6,998 nucleotides of DNA from CAYPEL01 sp964409635. Lineage in GTDB: Bacteria > Pseudomonadota > Gammaproteobacteria > DSM-19610. The stretch spans positions 1-6,998 of the forward strand of contig CAYPEL010000140.1 of the NCBI GenBank assembly GCA_964409635.1, given 5' to 3'. Below the pieces are notes generated by a model. That model saw only the letters and a list, made by a program, of their open reading frames with translations. It searched no databases and had not been told where the DNA came from. A program made the translations under genes and the position numbers. Below, one piece after another: positions 6,043 through 6,998 of the stretch; the first letter of the stretch is position 1, and every line of letters begins with the position of its first letter.

Positions 6043-6968
6043 ATTATCTTATCAATTTTATATTCTTTTAGATCTTTGGCATGCGTGAATATAATTATCT
6101 CCCCAATCAAGCCTATGGCAATAACCTGTATGCCAAGAACCAATAATAATGAACTCATTATCAATGCAGGACGATCAGCCAGCGCCACATCAAAAAATAA
6201 ACGCTCACTAATGAGATAAGTTGTTAATGCAAGCCCAAGTCCAAATAATGTTGCCCCTACCAAACCAAAAAATCTTAAAGGTTTTTTGGTGAACTTAATC
6301 AAGAAAAATATTGTTAGCAAATCAAGCAGTCTTCTTACATACAACCCGGGCGAATAAATACGCCGGTGAGTGTCTTTTTGCGATTGCGCTACGTCTATTT
6401 CGATTACCCTGAAACCTTGACGGTGTGCCATGACAGGGAAGAATCTATGCAAGTCTCCGTATATCTGCACTTCATCGAGAATATTTCTTTTAAACACACG
6501 CGCACTGCAACCAGCATCATGGATTTGCAAATCGGTAGATAATCTCAATAGAAAATTAAATAAATTTGTCTGCAGCCGGTTAAGGATAGCATCATTCCTA
6601 GGCCATCTTCGCGCCAAAGCCATATCGCTATCGCCTAACGAAGCCACCAATCTGGGTATTTCATCAGGCTCGATCTGAAAATAGGCAGGCAGGGTAAGCA
6701 AAACATTGCCTGATGATTCAGAAAAGGCAGCATTCAATGCTGTCGCTTCACCAAATATTTTTGCCAGTGTGATAATCGTAATTTTTTCGGTTTTCTGTAA
6801 CCGTATTAATTCATCAAGTGCTTGCGGATGATCTCCATCAACAACATAAATTATCTCGTATGTTAGACCGGTAGCATCAATTCCACGCTTGTAATCAAAG
6901 AAAAGCTCGGCAACTGGATCATGCCTTTCGGTAATTGGAACGATAACGGATAATTCTATCGCGGATAC
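6036..6968 (-). CDS. Polyprenyl-phosphate-type family 2 glycosyltransferase, start unresolved
   Basis: The open frame encodes 310 residues and matches the DPM1/GtrB/ArnC-like layout and length. It has the GT-A opening LSVIVPITERHDP (residues 6-18), YVVDGD (41-46), FGEATALNAAFSESSGN (72-88), HDAGCSARVF (150-159), YGDLHRFFPVMAHRQGFRV (170-188) and LLDLL (214-218). Two C-terminal membrane segments follow, about 232-254 (after KKPLRFFG) and 267-293. Enzymes of this type usually move a sugar onto undecaprenyl phosphate. Two oddities stand out. Where relatives have Asp-Ala-Asp for metal binding, this one has Pro-Ala-Tyr (94-96). No ATG, GTG or TTG lies in frame between the TGA at 6969-6971 and the TTG at 6737, which is far inside the domain. 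The coordinates given are the open-frame limit. It could use a rare start (ATA at 6959), or have lost its start through mutation, sequence error or a frameshift. The fold call is strong; activity is uncertain. Confidence 0.8.
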   Translation of the reverse strand, partial: VSAIELSVIVPITERHDPVAELFFDYKRGIDATGLTYEIIYVVDGDHPQALDELIRLQKTEKITIITLAKIFGEATALNAAFSESSGNVLLTLPAYFQIEPDEIPRLVASLGDSDMALARRWPRNDAILNRLQTNLFNFLLRLSTDLQIHDAGCSARVFKRNILDEVQIYGDLHRFFPVMAHRQGFRVIEIDVAQSQKDTHRRIYSPGLYVRRLLDLLTIFFLIKFTKKPLRFFGLVGATLFGLGLALTTYLISERLFFDVALADRPALIMSSLLLVLGIQVIAIGLIGEIIIFTHAKDLKEYKIDKIIN

Positions 6969-6977
6969 TCAGGCCGA

Positions 6978-6996
6978 TGTGATCAAGGCGATCACA
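6978..6996. repeat. Perfect 7-bp inverted repeat at the right edge
   Basis: TGTGATC (6978-6984) and GATCACA (6990-6996) are exact inverted copies around a 5-base spacer. The site lies just upstream of the last glycosyltransferase frame on the minus strand. The outer TGTGA and TCACA resemble CRP half-sites, but they are 9 bases apart rather than the 6 of the CRP consensus. It may be an operator for another dimeric regulator, or chance. Confidence 0.35.
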
Positions 6997-6998
6997 GC

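Noticed and set aside
6036..6737. Last glycosyltransferase as a 233-residue protein starting at TTG 6737
   Set aside because: The TTG lies in the middle of the GT2 domain (within FGEATALNAAF). Sequence upstream in the same frame continues with the expected GT2 opening, so this start would remove the nucleotide-binding half.
6978..6996. CRP binding site
   Set aside because: The TGTGA and TCACA half-sites are separated by 9 bases, not the 6 of the CRP consensus.

Overview
The window holds part of a Gram-negative extracellular or surface polysaccharide locus, about 7 kb of accessory DNA. A lipoprotein of the outer-membrane polysaccharide export (OPX) family and an outer-membrane beta-barrel protein show a diderm host. 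The protein style fits a beta- or gammaproteobacterium of moderate G+C, and the export protein resembles those of exosortase/PEP-CTERM loci. No exosortase gene or PEP-CTERM tail is visible here, so genus and polymer type stay open.

Layout. Positions 1-342 hold no convincing gene. A four-gene minus-strand run, read right to left, follows: a membrane-anchored family 2 glycosyltransferase (4709 to 3570), a DegT-type PLP aminotransferase beginning on the next base (3569 to 2403), an 87-bp gap with short direct and inverted repeats, a short OPX lipoprotein (2315 to 1683), and after 47 bp a beta-barrel protein (1635 to 343). A 148-bp divergent region (4710-4857) separates this run from a plus-strand GT-B family 4 glycosyltransferase (4858-5991). 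Convergent with it, and reaching almost to the right edge, is a polyprenyl-phosphate-type family 2 glycosyltransferase with two C-terminal membrane helices (6968 to 6036).

How the genes could work together (inference): the glycosyltransferases build the repeat unit or polymer at the inner membrane, the aminotransferase may make an amino sugar or modify a small precursor, and the short OPX protein with the beta-barrel may form the two-part outer-membrane exit. Polymerase/flippase, chain-length regulator and initiating transferase are absent and may lie outside the window.

The points most worth a second look are in the last glycosyltransferase. Its conserved domain runs far upstream of any ATG, GTG or TTG, an in-frame TGA lies just before it, and its expected metal-binding Asp-X-Asp reads Pro-Ala-Tyr. 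The next is the short OPX/beta-barrel pair. I see no CRISPR array, tRNA, rRNA, intact insertion sequence or clear Rho-independent terminator.
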